This document shows positions 27,071 to 36,843 of a DNA stretch of 64,000 bases, in pieces (position 1 is the first letter of the stretch; each line of letters opens with the position of its first letter). The notes under the pieces were generated by a model. The model did not search any database and had not been told where the DNA came from. It worked only from the letters and a program-made list of their open reading frames with translations. The stretch comes from Indolivaga macrotermitis (GTDB lineage Bacteria; Bacteroidota; Bacteroidia; Bacteroidales; Dysgonomonadaceae), in the NCBI RefSeq assembly GCF_900128985.1, contig NZ_FQUC01000006.1, positions 62,001 to 126,000 of the forward strand, written 5' to 3'. A program made the position numbers and the translations under genes.

Positions 27071-29010
27071 TACTTTTTCTTTGAAGAGTTAAATAATCCA
27101 TTCGCAATATTACCTATAATACTTTTCGTATCAACCGATATCTGAGGATTATCCAGTGTCCCCTTTACCGTTAAAGACACATTATTAATATGGCTTTGGG
27201 GTAAAGACAAGGTTCCTTTATAATTAATAGACCTATTTCCTTCTAGATTAACACTCCCTTCTTGCAGACTCAGACTGCCAATCTGATTCAGATTAATAAC
27301 GAAAGGTTTAGTTAATATTTTTCCTTCTTTTACCGAAAACCGGATATTTAGATCTTTAACCGAAGGCGATTTCAACAGGTTTGTTTTCAAGGCTCTCGAC
27401 AAATCGTCCAGAAACTCCACATCATGAACTTTTATTTCATCTGATTGCACAAAACCTGTGGCATTCAACGATGATAATACCTGAGAAATATCATCACTTA
27501 TCAATCTATCTGTAGAAAAATCGGTATTTATATAAAGACTCCCTGAGGCATTACTTATATTAAAACGATCCGATTTTAGATAAAGATTCCCCTTTATAAT
27601 AGACTTAGGCTGTGGAAGAAGCCTTAACTCCGCTCCATTTATTAATATCTCATGGCTTTCTTTCTTCTTATAAGATATACTATCTGCTTTCACGAATCCC
27701 TGAGCCGAAAGGCTCTGATCCAGCTTTTTATCCATAGCCGAAAGATCAACCGTAAGTTTTCCTCTTAACTGAATATCTTTATCCAATGGATACACATCCC
27801 TTATATCAGCAAGGTTAATAACACCCTTCGATTTGGCTATAAAGTCTGTATTATCAATATTCAATACGACAGAGAAGGGCTTCCCTCCCATCGAAAACTC
27901 TAATTTACTTATATCTATAATTGTATTATTTGACGAATCACCATTGCTTCTTATATCCGCAACAAGGTTAATATCATCTACCGATGACGGTAATGACGGA
28001 TACCGGAACATAGCATCTTCTATCAATACCCTAAAGTCAAAAGCAGGATGATGTCCGTTTTGCAGTAAACCATTTACTGACGCTTGTATTGAAGCCTTTC
28101 CTTCAGTCGCTATTTCATTGAAGCCATTGGAATAAAAAGATGGAATAACAGACAATAAATTTTTGAATGGAGTATCTGACTTCAGAGTTTCCAGTCTTAA
28201 ATCTAACTCTGCCGCATTATTCTCACGTAAAGAGACAGTACCTCCAATAGAGACTTCCAAATCATTCAAACGGATATAATTTTCGAGTATAGTTAATACT
28301 TTTTTCTCTGTATCTATACTAACAGAAGTTTCGGCATAGCCTTTTATATCCGACAGATAAGATATTCCATGTTTTGTAAAAAATATCTCATTTATATTCA
28401 CTTTCGATTTCAATTCTGTAGCAGGGTTCGACACTTCACCGGACATATTTCCGTCACAACCGGTGAATGATATGTTCAGATTTCGGGCTCTGTCTTCGTA
28501 AACCAGTTTACATTCGGAAAAAGAGACTTTCCGAAGTTCTAGGTTAAAGCCTCCTTTATGAGATGAAGTTACATCTTCAACCGGAACCGAGTCAACAACT
28601 GTATCTGTTTTTATAATATCCCAATTGTTTCGTCCATCTTCTAAAGAAAGAGCATACACTTCTCCTTTATCTACTCTGATGCCAGATACAGTATAGTTAC
28701 CCTTCAATAGTCCTTTGGCAGAAAAAACTACATCTACAGCCTTTGCTTTAATCAAAGTATCTCCTTCAAAATCATTTATTCCACTTAAAACAACGTCTTC
28801 AAGGGAAAGTGTTATATTGGGAAAATTAGAAAACAAGCTGATTCCCAAGTTTTCAATATGTAATTCAGCATTCAATTTACGATTTGCCGTTTCTATTACA
28901 GATTCTCTAATCTTTCCCTCGAACAGAAAAGGAACTATTAATAAAGCAATCAGAAATGCAACAAAAACACTTCCGCCAATAATCAACCCTCTTTTTATAC
29001 TCTTCTTCAT
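27070..29010 (-). CDS. AsmA-like envelope protein
   Basis: This 646-residue protein has one N-terminal membrane anchor (residues 8-29, GLIIGGSVFVAFLIALLIVP). A long periplasmic beta-rich region follows, with the AsmA pattern: VIETANRKLNAELHIENLGIS near the start and VKGTLDNPQISVDTKSI near the end. AsmA-family proteins form hydrophobic grooves and are implicated in lipid traffic between membranes or in outer-membrane assembly. No neighbouring gene suggests a specific partner. It is convergent with the lipoprotein gene and lies downstream of the ABC-F gene on the same strand, with a gap of 108 bp. Confidence 0.82.
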   Translation of the reverse strand: MKKSIKRGLIIGGSVFVAFLIALLIVPFLFEGKIRESVIETANRKLNAELHIENLGISLFSNFPNITLSLEDVVLSGINDFEGDTLIKAKAVDVVFSAKGLLKGNYTVSGIRVDKGEVYALSLEDGRNNWDIIKTDTVVDSVPVEDVTSSHKGGFNLELRKVSFSECKLVYEDRARNLNISFTGCDGNMSGEVSNPATELKSKVNINEIFFTKHGISYLSDIKGYAETSVSIDTEKKVLTILENYIRLNDLEVSIGGTVSLRENNAAELDLRLETLKSDTPFKNLLSVIPSFYSNGFNEIATEGKASIQASVNGLLQNGHHPAFDFRVLIEDAMFRYPSLPSSVDDINLVADIRSNGDSSNNTIIDISKLEFSMGGKPFSVVLNIDNTDFIAKSKGVINLADIRDVYPLDKDIQLRGKLTVDLSAMDKKLDQSLSAQGFVKADSISYKKKESHEILINGAELRLLPQPKSIIKGNLYLKSDRFNISNASGSLYINTDFSTDRLISDDISQVLSSLNATGFVQSDEIKVHDVEFLDDLSRALKTNLLKSPSVKDLNIRFSVKEGKILTKPFVINLNQIGSLSLQEGSVNLEGNRSINYKGTLSLPQSHINNVSLTVKGTLDNPQISVDTKSIIGNIANGLFNSSKKK

Positions 29011-29118
29011 TATGCGTTGTATTTAAAACAACTAAAATACCTTATAATATAAAAGGTAAACTTTGATCTAAAGACAAAACTTACCTCTCTATTTAATATA
29101 GTATGAAATAAAACAGTT

Positions 29119-31071
29119 TCAACTTATTTTATCCTTCAGTTCTTCGAGTTCCATAGTCAGGAGTTCCCATGTACTCATCTCGTTCTCAATATCTTTTGTT
29201 AGTTTTCCATGCTTTTCGAACAAAGATGTGTCTGCGGCTCCATCGGGAGTAGCTAAAATTTCTTCGAGAGAAGCTTTCTCTTCTTCCAGTTTTTCTATTT
29301 TAGATTCTGTTTCCGATATTGATTTTTCCTGACGTTTTATAAGCCGGCCTAGCTCCTTTCGTTCTTCGTATGACAATTTATTTTCGGATTGAACAGCTTT
29401 CGTCTCTGTTTTTGGAGCATCCTCTACCTTGTTCGCCACAGGCATCTCCAATTCCTGTAAAGTATCCATTTTTTTCTTTTGCAAGAATTCATAAATTCCA
29501 CACAAGTGCTCTTTTACCTGCTGATTGCCAAACTCATAAACCTTATCAACCAAACCATCCAGAAATTCACGGTCGTGTGATACTACAATCACCGTTCCGT
29601 CAAACTCCTTGATCGCCTCCTTCAATACATCTTTCGATCTCATATCGAGGTGATTAGTCGGCTCATCGAGTATCAATAAATTCACAGGTTCGAGCAACAA
29701 GCGAATCATAGCCAAACGGCTGCGTTCTCCTCCCGACAGCACCTTCACCTTTTTATCGGAAGCCTCGCCGCCAAACATAAAGGCTCCCAGAATATCCCGT
29801 ATTTTGGTACGGATATCGCCAGTTGCAACATAATCGATAGTTTCGAAAACAGTCTTACTCTCGTCTAACAACGAAGCCTGATTCTGAGCAAAATACCCGA
29901 TCTTCACATTGTGCCCCAACTCCAGTTTTCCTTTGAAATCGGTCTCTCCCATAATACATTTGACCAACGTAGACTTACCCTCTCCGTTTTTACCCACAAA
30001 GGCTACTTTATCCCCCCTATTGATAGTCAATGTTACATCTTTGAAGATAAGATGGGCTCCGTATGATTTTTCGACATTTTCTGCTATAACCGGATATGAA
30101 CCCGAACGTGGAGCAGGTGGAAATTTTAAACGCAACGAAGAATTATCCTCCTCATCAATCTCCAACCGTTCTATTTTTTCCAGCTGCTTTATTCTAGATT
30201 GTACTTGTACAGCTTTGGTTGCCTTGTAACGAAAACGTTCTATAAAATCTTCTGTATCCTGAATCTGTTTTTGCTGATTCTCATAAGCTCTTATTTGCTG
30301 TTCGCGCCGTTCTTTTCGCAACTCTACATATTTCGAATAGCTTACCTTATAGTCATATGTTTTACCCAATACTATTTCTATAGTACGAATAGTTACAGCA
30401 TCAAGAAATGCGCGGTCGTGCGATACCAGAATAACAGCATTGGCACGAGTCGCCAAAAAGTTTTCGAGCCATTGAATCGATTCTATGTCCAAATGGTTAG
30501 TGGGCTCATCGAGCAATAATACATCCGGACGGCGCAATAAGAGTTTCGCCAGCTCTATACGCATACGCCACCCTCCGCTAAACTCACTGGTAGGACGGTC
30601 GAAATCAATACGCTTAAAACCCAACCCAATTAGAGTACGCTCTACCTCGGCCAGAAAATTACCTCCGCCCGACATCAGGAATTGCTCATTCAGATATGCC
30701 GACCGATCGATCAGATCGTGATATTCTTTGGATTCGTAATCAGTACGTTCAGTCAGCTGTTGGTTCACAGATTCGAGTTCCGACTCGAGCTGCTGCACAT
30801 GGTCAAAAGCCAAAGAGGCTTCCTCCAACACAGTATTTCCTTCAGTCAGGGTCATATGCTGCGGCAAATAACCTATTGTCAAATCTTTAGGGTATGAGAT
30901 ATTTCCCTTAGTCGGTTCCTGTATTCCTGCGAATATTTTGAGCATAGTAGATTTACCTGCCCCATTTTTCCCAACAAGGGCTATGCGATCTTTTTTATTG
31001 ACCACAAATGATATATTATCAAATAGCGGACGCCCGCTAAATTCTACTGTTAATCCTTCTACTGAAATCAC
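29119..31071 (-). CDS. ABC-F family ATPase
   Basis: This 650-residue soluble protein has two ABC cassettes and no membrane segment. The Walker A motifs are GKNGAGKST and GKNGEGKST. The signatures are FSGGWRMRIELAKLL and LSGGERSRLAMIRLL. Walker B is LLLDEPTNHLD and LILDEPTNHLD. The linker between the cassettes (residues about 235-315) is charged and helical, as in ABC-F proteins that reach into the ribosomal E site. The C-terminal 100 residues are a coiled coil (EKSISETESKIEKLEEEKA) as in Uup/YdiF types. A translation or ribosome-rescue role is likely; antibiotic protection cannot be judged from sequence alone. Confidence 0.92.
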   Translation of the reverse strand: MISVEGLTVEFSGRPLFDNISFVVNKKDRIALVGKNGAGKSTMLKIFAGIQEPTKGNISYPKDLTIGYLPQHMTLTEGNTVLEEASLAFDHVQQLESELESVNQQLTERTDYESKEYHDLIDRSAYLNEQFLMSGGGNFLAEVERTLIGLGFKRIDFDRPTSEFSGGWRMRIELAKLLLRRPDVLLLDEPTNHLDIESIQWLENFLATRANAVILVSHDRAFLDAVTIRTIEIVLGKTYDYKVSYSKYVELRKERREQQIRAYENQQKQIQDTEDFIERFRYKATKAVQVQSRIKQLEKIERLEIDEEDNSSLRLKFPPAPRSGSYPVIAENVEKSYGAHLIFKDVTLTINRGDKVAFVGKNGEGKSTLVKCIMGETDFKGKLELGHNVKIGYFAQNQASLLDESKTVFETIDYVATGDIRTKIRDILGAFMFGGEASDKKVKVLSGGERSRLAMIRLLLEPVNLLILDEPTNHLDMRSKDVLKEAIKEFDGTVIVVSHDREFLDGLVDKVYEFGNQQVKEHLCGIYEFLQKKKMDTLQELEMPVANKVEDAPKTETKAVQSENKLSYEERKELGRLIKRQEKSISETESKIEKLEEEKASLEEILATPDGAADTSLFEKHGKLTKDIENEMSTWELLTMELEELKDKIS

Positions 31072-31092
31072 TTCTGTTATATTTTAATCATA

Positions 31093-31100
31093 CAAAAGTA
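31093..31100 (-). promoter_or_regulatory. candidate -7 box (TACTTTTG) for the ABC-F gene
   Basis: The minus-strand TACTTTTG fits TAnnTTTG, 22 bases before the start codon. Confidence 0.45.
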
Positions 31101-31216
31101 CGATTTTATTTTTTGCTCCTGTTATATGAATGAGATACTGCTGGTTTTATCTATTAAATAAATAGTAGTGAGAGATTCAAAAATAAAATATGATAAAAAT
31201 GATGTTTTTTGTACAC

Positions 31217-31304
31217 CTTTGTCACTTTCTGACATTTTACAGTCTAATTTAGAAGCAGTTAAAAAAGTGACAAAGTAAACACAGGTGTCACTTTTTTGTC
31301 ACCT
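31217..31304. repeat. cluster of GTCAC/GTGAC inverted repeats
   Basis: CTTTGTCACTTT (31217-31228) is the reverse complement of AAAGTGACAAAG (31264-31275). A third unit, AGGTGTCACTTTTTTGTCACC, follows at 31283-31303 and contains two more GTCAC cores. Four cores lie within 90 bp, upstream of the argF' promoter and 140-220 bp from the ABC-F start. This looks like an operator array. Confidence 0.6.
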
Positions 31305-31398
31305 TTCTGTTACCGCACAAAGGATATCAAAAAACGAACAATGTGATATTAAGTTAATAAAAGCCTGTATTTTCTGATATACTATTTTAATTTCTTTC

Positions 31399-31406
31399 TA
31401 TCTTTG
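31399..31406 (+). promoter_or_regulatory. candidate -7 box (TATCTTTG) for argF'
   Basis: TATCTTTG predicts a transcript start near 31413 and a leader of about 125 bases that includes the palindrome at 31503. Confidence 0.5.
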
Positions 31407-31502
31407 AATATTTGTTTCATTTATTATAAATTTATTAATAAGCATATATAGTATTCTTTGAATTGATGCAAATAGTGCAATTTGCTTATTATAACAACAA
31501 AA

Positions 31503-31515
31503 AGGTCTAAGACCT
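31503..31515. repeat. AGGTCTnAGACCT palindrome, copy 4
   Basis: AGGTCTAAGACCT lies 24 bases before the argF' start codon, inside the predicted leader. The flanking bases AA/TT extend the symmetry. Confidence 0.8.
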
Positions 31516-31538
31516 TAAATTTAAGAAAGTATATTAAG

Positions 31539-32492
31539 ATGAAAACTTACACCAACGTTAAAGATCTGGGAGACCTGAAAGCTGCTGTAAAAGAAGCCCT
31601 TGAGATCAAGAAAAACAGATACGCTTACAAGCATCTGGGAGAAAACAAGACTTTATTGATGGTCTTCTTCAACTCTAGTCTACGCACACGCCTCAGTACT
31701 CAAAAAGCAGGAATGAACTTAGGCATGAACACCATAGTACTCGATATTAATCAGGGTGCGTGGAAACTGGAGACAGAACGTGGTGTAATTATGGATGGCG
31801 ATAAGACGGAGCATCTTCTCGAAGCCATTCCGGTAATGGGTTGTTATTGTGATATTATCGGAGTACGGGCTTTTGCTCAATTCGAAAACAAGCAAGACGA
31901 CTACGAAGAAAAGATACTCAACCAGTTTATCAAATATTCAGGAAAACCCGTATTCAGTATGGAAGCTGCTACAGGACATCCTTTACAGGCTTTTGCCGAC
32001 CTTATCACTATTGAGGAATACAAAAAGACCGAACGTCCTAAAGTGGTGTTAACATGGGCTCCGCATCCAAAGGCATTACCACAGGCTGTTCCTAATTCTT
32101 TTGCTGACTTTATGAACGAAGCCGATGTTGATTTTGTTATAACACATCCCGAAGGTTACGAATTGGGCTCCCAATTTGTCAGAGGGGCAAAAATCGAATA
32201 CGATCAGGACAAAGCTTTAGCTGGGGCAGATTTTGTATATGCTAAAAACTGGGCTGCATATACTGATCCGAACTATGGGAAAATACTAAGCAAAGACAGG
32301 GCATGGACTATTTCGACCGAAAAGATGGCTCTTACAAATAATGCTTACTTTATGCATTGCCTGCCTGTACGACGCAATATGATTGTAACAGACGAAGTTA
32401 TCGAGAGCCCCCAGTCAATTGTAATTCCCGAAGCTGCTAATCGCGAAATCTCGGCACAAACGGTTATCAAACGAATACTGGAAAACTTATAA
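31539..32492 (+). CDS. argF': N-acyl-L-ornithine carbamoyltransferase (argF'), probably succinylornithine-specific
   Basis: This enzyme carbamoylates an N-acylated ornithine in the arginine pathway variant found in Bacteroidetes and Xanthomonas. Carbamoyl-phosphate residues sit in FFNSSLRTRLSTQ, and later motifs are EAATGHPLQAFADL and HCLPVRRNM. The 317-residue length matches the Bacteroides fragilis succinylornithine enzyme. The start is the ATG at 31539; the open frame before it contains the palindrome and is not protein-like. By my count residue 90 is Thr (GDKTEHLLEA). The equivalent site is Pro in the B. fragilis enzyme and Glu in the acetyl-specific Xanthomonas enzyme. It heads an operon with an acyltransferase and pepO. 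Confidence 0.93.
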   Translation: MKTYTNVKDLGDLKAAVKEALEIKKNRYAYKHLGENKTLLMVFFNSSLRTRLSTQKAGMNLGMNTIVLDINQGAWKLETERGVIMDGDKTEHLLEAIPVMGCYCDIIGVRAFAQFENKQDDYEEKILNQFIKYSGKPVFSMEAATGHPLQAFADLITIEEYKKTERPKVVLTWAPHPKALPQAVPNSFADFMNEADVDFVITHPEGYELGSQFVRGAKIEYDQDKALAGADFVYAKNWAAYTDPNYGKILSKDRAWTISTEKMALTNNAYFMHCLPVRRNMIVTDEVIESPQSIVIPEAANREISAQTVIKRILENL

Positions 32493-32505
32493 GGTAAATT
32501 CTCTC

Positions 32506-33465
32506 ATGAAAAGAAATATTTCATTAGATTATTTAAAGGTAGTTCTAAGTATATTAGTGGTATTAATACACCTTAAGCCACTGGTTAAAAGCGATGTTTA
32601 TATACTCAATATTATCAGTTGGGAAGTAACTGAAGGTATTGCGCGTATTGCTGTTCCTTGTTTTTTTATACTCAATGGTTATTTCTTAGGCAAGAAACTA
32701 ATTAACAGCATATTATTAAAAGAACATTGCACCTTTTTACTCAAAATATATATTATCTGGATACTTATCTATTTATCATTATATGCCTCTTTGGGCTCTT
32801 TTGAAACATCTTCAGCATCAATAGTACCTATCATCAAAAGCATTATCATCGGATTCGAACATTTGTGGTATATCTTGGCCTTGATTGAAGCTCTTATTAT
32901 AATATTTGTATTGGAAAAACTCATTCCATCCGAAAAAACAAAATCCATAATCTTTTTATCATTATTCTTGTTCTGTGCCGGATATTGGATACAGAATAAA
33001 TACATACTTGATATCGGCAAATTCGCATCAAGAAATGCTTTATTTATTGGGGTTCCTTTTATCTATCTCGGAATATTAATTAGAAAGAAAGAGAGTATTT
33101 TACTGAAATTCAAATCAAAGTATTTACTAATAATTTCACTCTGTGCTTTCTTTCTACTTTTGTTAGAAGCGTACTTTTCTTTTCTGAAAGGATATTCGGT
33201 AGATATATACATTTCTTTAATTATACTATCGCCTTGCGTTATATTATTCTTTATCAAAAGAAGTCATTACACGATGCAGTACAATGACTTTATTAAAGAT
33301 TTAGCCCCGACTATATTTTATAGCCATGGCGTAATACTTACCTTGGTCAGGCTCTTTCCGGGACACGTTGATAATATTTTCCAGATACCGATTATATTAT
33401 TATTCACATTATGCCTGTCTTGTATTCTTATGAAAATCAATAAAAATATAAAAATCTTTTTTTAG
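32506..33465 (+). CDS. membrane acyltransferase 3 family protein (copy C)
   Basis: This 319-residue polytopic protein has about ten hydrophobic segments. The N-terminus MKRNISLDYLKVVLSILVVL is typical of WecH/OatA-like acyltransferases, followed by IARIAVPCFFILNGYFLG and the FEHLWYILALIEAL segment. It is only distantly related to the two paralogues at 1156 and 3453. The gene lies 13 bp after argF' and 11 bp before pepO on the same strand, so it is probably translated from the argF' transcript. Such enzymes acylate envelope sugars or lipids; no link to arginine synthesis is evident. Confidence 0.85.
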   Translation: MKRNISLDYLKVVLSILVVLIHLKPLVKSDVYILNIISWEVTEGIARIAVPCFFILNGYFLGKKLINSILLKEHCTFLLKIYIIWILIYLSLYASLGSFETSSASIVPIIKSIIIGFEHLWYILALIEALIIIFVLEKLIPSEKTKSIIFLSLFLFCAGYWIQNKYILDIGKFASRNALFIGVPFIYLGILIRKKESILLKFKSKYLLIISLCAFFLLLLEAYFSFLKGYSVDIYISLIILSPCVILFFIKRSHYTMQYNDFIKDLAPTIFYSHGVILTLVRLFPGHVDNIFQIPIILLFTLCLSCILMKINKNIKIFF

Positions 33466-33476
33466 CAAAACAAAAT

Positions 33477-35534
33477 ATGAAAAAGTTACACTATTATTTA
33501 CCATTAGCATTACTTACAGCAACGTCAGTGACGATAGTAGGCTGCAAGCAAAAAGCAAAAGCACAGGAGGAAATTGTTGTGGAAAAAGGTCTCGATTTAA
33601 ACAATCTGGATACTACAGCTAATCCGGGTTCCAGTTTTTTCCGTTATGCAACCGGCGGATGGGCAGATGCCAATCCTATACCTGACGAATATTCTCGTTA
33701 CGGATCATTTGACCAGCTACGCGAAAATAACCAGAAACAGATCAAAGACCTTATTGAAGAATTAGGTAAAACCGAGCACAAAAACGGTACTACTCCTCAA
33801 AAGATCGGAGACCTGTACAAGGCCGGTATGGACAGCGTAAAGCTTAACAAAGACGGAGCTTCTCCTATCAAAGACCAATTGGCTACTATTGCAGCTGCTA
33901 AAACAGTAGATGATATTATAACTTTGACCGGTAAACTCAGACACTATACGTCAGCTCCATTCTTCGGATTCTATGTAGGAGCCGATGATATGAACAGCTC
34001 GATGAATATCGCCCACATCTATCAAAGCGGACTTGGACTTGGCGAACGCGAATACTACATCGCTACAGATGCTACATCTAAAGCTTTGCGTGAAGGGTAC
34101 ATCAAACTTATCCAGACTCAGTTCGAATACGCCGGATACACTGCGGATGCTGCAAAGGCCGCTTCCGAATCGGTAATGAAGATTGAAACAGCATTGGCTA
34201 AAGCTCATTTCGAAAAAGAAAAAACCCGTATCCCCGAACTAAACTACCACAAAATGCAGGTTAGCAGCCTGAACGATTCGGTTGCGAAATTCAATTGGGA
34301 CTTATTCTTTACCTCTATAGGAGCAAAGGATATGAAAGAGTTGAACGTTTCTCAGATCGAACCTATAGCTGCCGCTGTAAAACTGATACAGAGTACACCT
34401 GTTGAAGATTCGAAAGCATATCTGTCATGGAACCTGATAAATGCCTCAGCCAAATATCTTGATGACAAATTTGTAAATGCAAACTTCGAATTCTATGGCA
34501 AACAACTTAGCGGAAGCAAAGTAATTCAGCCTCGCTGGAAACGCACAGTGAATACCATCAATGATGCGTTGGGTGAAGAAGTCGGACAAATGTATGTAGA
34601 AAAATACTTCCCTCCTAAAGCTAAGGAGCGTATGCTTAACCTTGTAAAAGGTCTGCAGGAATCGTTAAGCGAACGTATCAACAACCTTGAATGGATGAGC
34701 AAAGAAACAAAGGCTAAAGCTCAGGAAAAATTAGGTACATTTATCGTTAAGATCGGTTATCCTGACAAGTGGAGAGATATCTCTTCTCTAGAAATTAAAG
34801 AAGACAGCTATTGGGCAAACATTGTCCGCGCTTCAGAATACGAGTTCAATTTTATGTTAGGAAAACTTGGCAAACCTGTTGACCGTGCCGAATGGTTGAT
34901 GTCTCCTCAGACAGTGAATGCTTATTACAATCCTACTACTAACGAGATTTGTTTCCCTGCCGGTATTCTTCAACCTCCTTTCTTCTACATGAATGGTGAT
35001 GATGCTATCAACTATGGAGCTATCGGTGTAGTTATCGGACACGAAATGACTCACGGATTTGACGATCAAGGCCGTAAATACGATAAAAACGGAAATATGA
35101 CCGATTGGTGGACTGCTGACGATGCTAAGAAATTCGAAGAAAGAACTAAAGTATTATCTGATTTCTTTGACAATATCAAAGTATTGGGCGACCTCCATGC
35201 TAACGGTAAATTCACTCTTGGTGAAAACATAGCAGACCAGGGAGGATTACAAGTGTCTTACTATGCATTTATGAAAACTAAAGATGGTCAATCAACAGAA
35301 AAGATAGATGGGTTCACACCTCAACAACGTTTCTTCCTTTCTTATGCTAACCTATGGGCCGGAAATATCAGAGATGCAGAGATTACACGTCTTACCAAAA
35401 TAGATCCGCATGCTTTAGGCAAATGGCGTGTAGACGGAGCTTTGCCTCATGTTGAACCTTGGTATCAAGCCTTCAACATCACAGAAGCAGACTCATTGTT
35501 TATTCCTAAAGAAAAACGGGTTTCTATCTGGTAA
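33477..35534 (+). CDS. pepO: M13 family zinc metallopeptidase (PepO-like), lipoprotein
   Basis: This is a 685-residue neprilysin-type endopeptidase. The zinc motif is VVIGHEMTHGFDDQG, the third zinc ligand lies in GENIADQGG, and the substrate-binding NAYYNP segment is present. The C-terminal part (RVDGALPHVEPWYQAFN) matches the family end. The N-terminus looks like a lipoprotein signal (TATSVTIVGC, Cys at about residue 23). The protein should sit in the periplasm or at the surface and cut small peptides. It is the last gene of the argF' operon, followed by a terminator. Confidence 0.95.
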   Translation: MKKLHYYLPLALLTATSVTIVGCKQKAKAQEEIVVEKGLDLNNLDTTANPGSSFFRYATGGWADANPIPDEYSRYGSFDQLRENNQKQIKDLIEELGKTEHKNGTTPQKIGDLYKAGMDSVKLNKDGASPIKDQLATIAAAKTVDDIITLTGKLRHYTSAPFFGFYVGADDMNSSMNIAHIYQSGLGLGEREYYIATDATSKALREGYIKLIQTQFEYAGYTADAAKAASESVMKIETALAKAHFEKEKTRIPELNYHKMQVSSLNDSVAKFNWDLFFTSIGAKDMKELNVSQIEPIAAAVKLIQSTPVEDSKAYLSWNLINASAKYLDDKFVNANFEFYGKQLSGSKVIQPRWKRTVNTINDALGEEVGQMYVEKYFPPKAKERMLNLVKGLQESLSERINNLEWMSKETKAKAQEKLGTFIVKIGYPDKWRDISSLEIKEDSYWANIVRASEYEFNFMLGKLGKPVDRAEWLMSPQTVNAYYNPTTNEICFPAGILQPPFFYMNGDDAINYGAIGVVIGHEMTHGFDDQGRKYDKNGNMTDWWTADDAKKFEERTKVLSDFFDNIKVLGDLHANGKFTLGENIADQGGLQVSYYAFMKTKDGQSTEKIDGFTPQQRFFLSYANLWAGNIRDAEITRLTKIDPHALGKWRVDGALPHVEPWYQAFNITEADSLFIPKEKRVSIW

Positions 35535-35556
35535 TTAAGCGATCCGATTATAAATA

Positions 35557-35592
35557 AGAGAACAGGCTGAAATATTTCAGTCTGTTCTTTCT
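35557..35592 (+). terminator. terminator after pepO
   Basis: AAGAGAACAGGCTGAAA pairs with TTTCAGTCTGTTCTTT (one small irregularity), followed by a T-rich tail. Confidence 0.8.
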
Positions 35593-35721
35593 TTATATCA
35601 AGGTAATATCGGCAATCTATTTTTTAGTTAAAAAGAGATGTTTTCAGAGGAATAAACACTAAATTAGCGTGATTTTTGGCGTATATACAAAACATCAAAA
35701 AGTAAGATTCAAGCAATAATA

Positions 35722-36840
35722 ATGGAATTTAATAAACATTCAGAGTATCATATTTTTGATTCTCTAATTGATAATAACATACATTTTGCTCTATTCAGAT
35801 TACCTTACGCAGATAATATTAATCTGATATTGCAAAAGTCGGAAGACAGTTACTCTTTTAATCAGCTCGATCAGCTCAATTCAAAGAAAGGGTTTGTAAT
35901 AGCTCCGTATAACATTTCGGGAAGCTGCCCTATCCTGCTTATTTCACCTGATGTGGTGCTAAATAGTAAAGATGCAATTTTCGATTATATCAGTTCATTG
36001 AATCTACAGTCAAGACCTAAAGTAGCCGGCCTGTCTCCAATAGTACAACATGATAGTAACTCTTTCAACAGATATCAAAAAGTATACGAAGCTTTTCAGG
36101 AAGAGCTAGAATCAGGAACATCTTCAAAACTCGTACTTTCGCGAACATTCGATATAGAGAGAGGAGAGCATTTCTCACCAGGGGCATCCTTCCACAAAGC
36201 ATGTGTAAAGTATCCTAATAACTTTGTATATCTATGTCATACCCCTGTTTCGGGCACATGGTTAGGTTGTTCACCTGAGAAACTAATATCAGGGAAAGAC
36301 GGTAAATGGCAAACCGATGCTTTAGCCGGAACACAGAAGGTAAAATCGGCTGATGAACCTGTTATTTGGGATAACAAGAATAAGCTCGAACAACAGATTG
36401 TTGCAGACTACATGCAACAACAGCTACAGAAGGCAGGAATACAGGCTACCAATAAAGAAGCGGAAACTATACAAGCCGGAGACTTACTACACCTCAGAAG
36501 TGAGTTTTCGTTTGAATTAGATAAACCCGAAAATCTCGGTGATATATTACAATTATTGCATCCGAGCCCGGCTGTAAACGGATTCCCTAAAGATGAAGCA
36601 TTCCGCTTTATCCTCGACAACGAAGGGTATCCCCGTAGTTACTATTCGGGATTTCTCGGTTTATTAGATCCCGGTGACCAAACCGATTTGTATGTCAATC
36701 TCCGTTGTATGCAAGTCACAGGTAATACTCTCAGGTTATATGCAGGAGGGGGTATTCTTCCATCATCCGACCTCTTTTCGGAATGGAAAGAAACCGAGAA
36801 CAAACTACAAACTATTTTATCAATCATAGAAAACTTATAA
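35722..36840 (+). CDS. menF: isochorismate synthase MenF
   Basis: This enzyme converts chorismate to isochorismate, the entry step of menaquinone synthesis. The 372-residue protein has the chorismate-binding domain with KLVLSRTFDIERGE, GTWLGCSPEKLIS, LAGTQKVKS, LEQQIVADYMQQQL, HPSPAVNGFPKDEA and SYYSGFLGLLDPG. These include the metal-binding glutamates. The N-terminal part is short and degenerate, as in other MenF proteins. It is the first gene of menF-D-B-C-E; menD starts 3 bases after its stop. Confidence 0.93.
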   Translation: MEFNKHSEYHIFDSLIDNNIHFALFRLPYADNINLILQKSEDSYSFNQLDQLNSKKGFVIAPYNISGSCPILLISPDVVLNSKDAIFDYISSLNLQSRPKVAGLSPIVQHDSNSFNRYQKVYEAFQEELESGTSSKLVLSRTFDIERGEHFSPGASFHKACVKYPNNFVYLCHTPVSGTWLGCSPEKLISGKDGKWQTDALAGTQKVKSADEPVIWDNKNKLEQQIVADYMQQQLQKAGIQATNKEAETIQAGDLLHLRSEFSFELDKPENLGDILQLLHPSPAVNGFPKDEAFRFILDNEGYPRSYYSGFLGLLDPGDQTDLYVNLRCMQVTGNTLRLYAGGGILPSSDLFSEWKETENKLQTILSIIENL

Positions 36841-36843
36841 TAT

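Noticed and set aside
31482-31538. Longer N-terminus for argF' (19 extra codons)
   Set aside because: The extension crosses the AGGTCTAAGACCT palindrome and is unlike the family; the B. fragilis-like start is the ATG at 31539.
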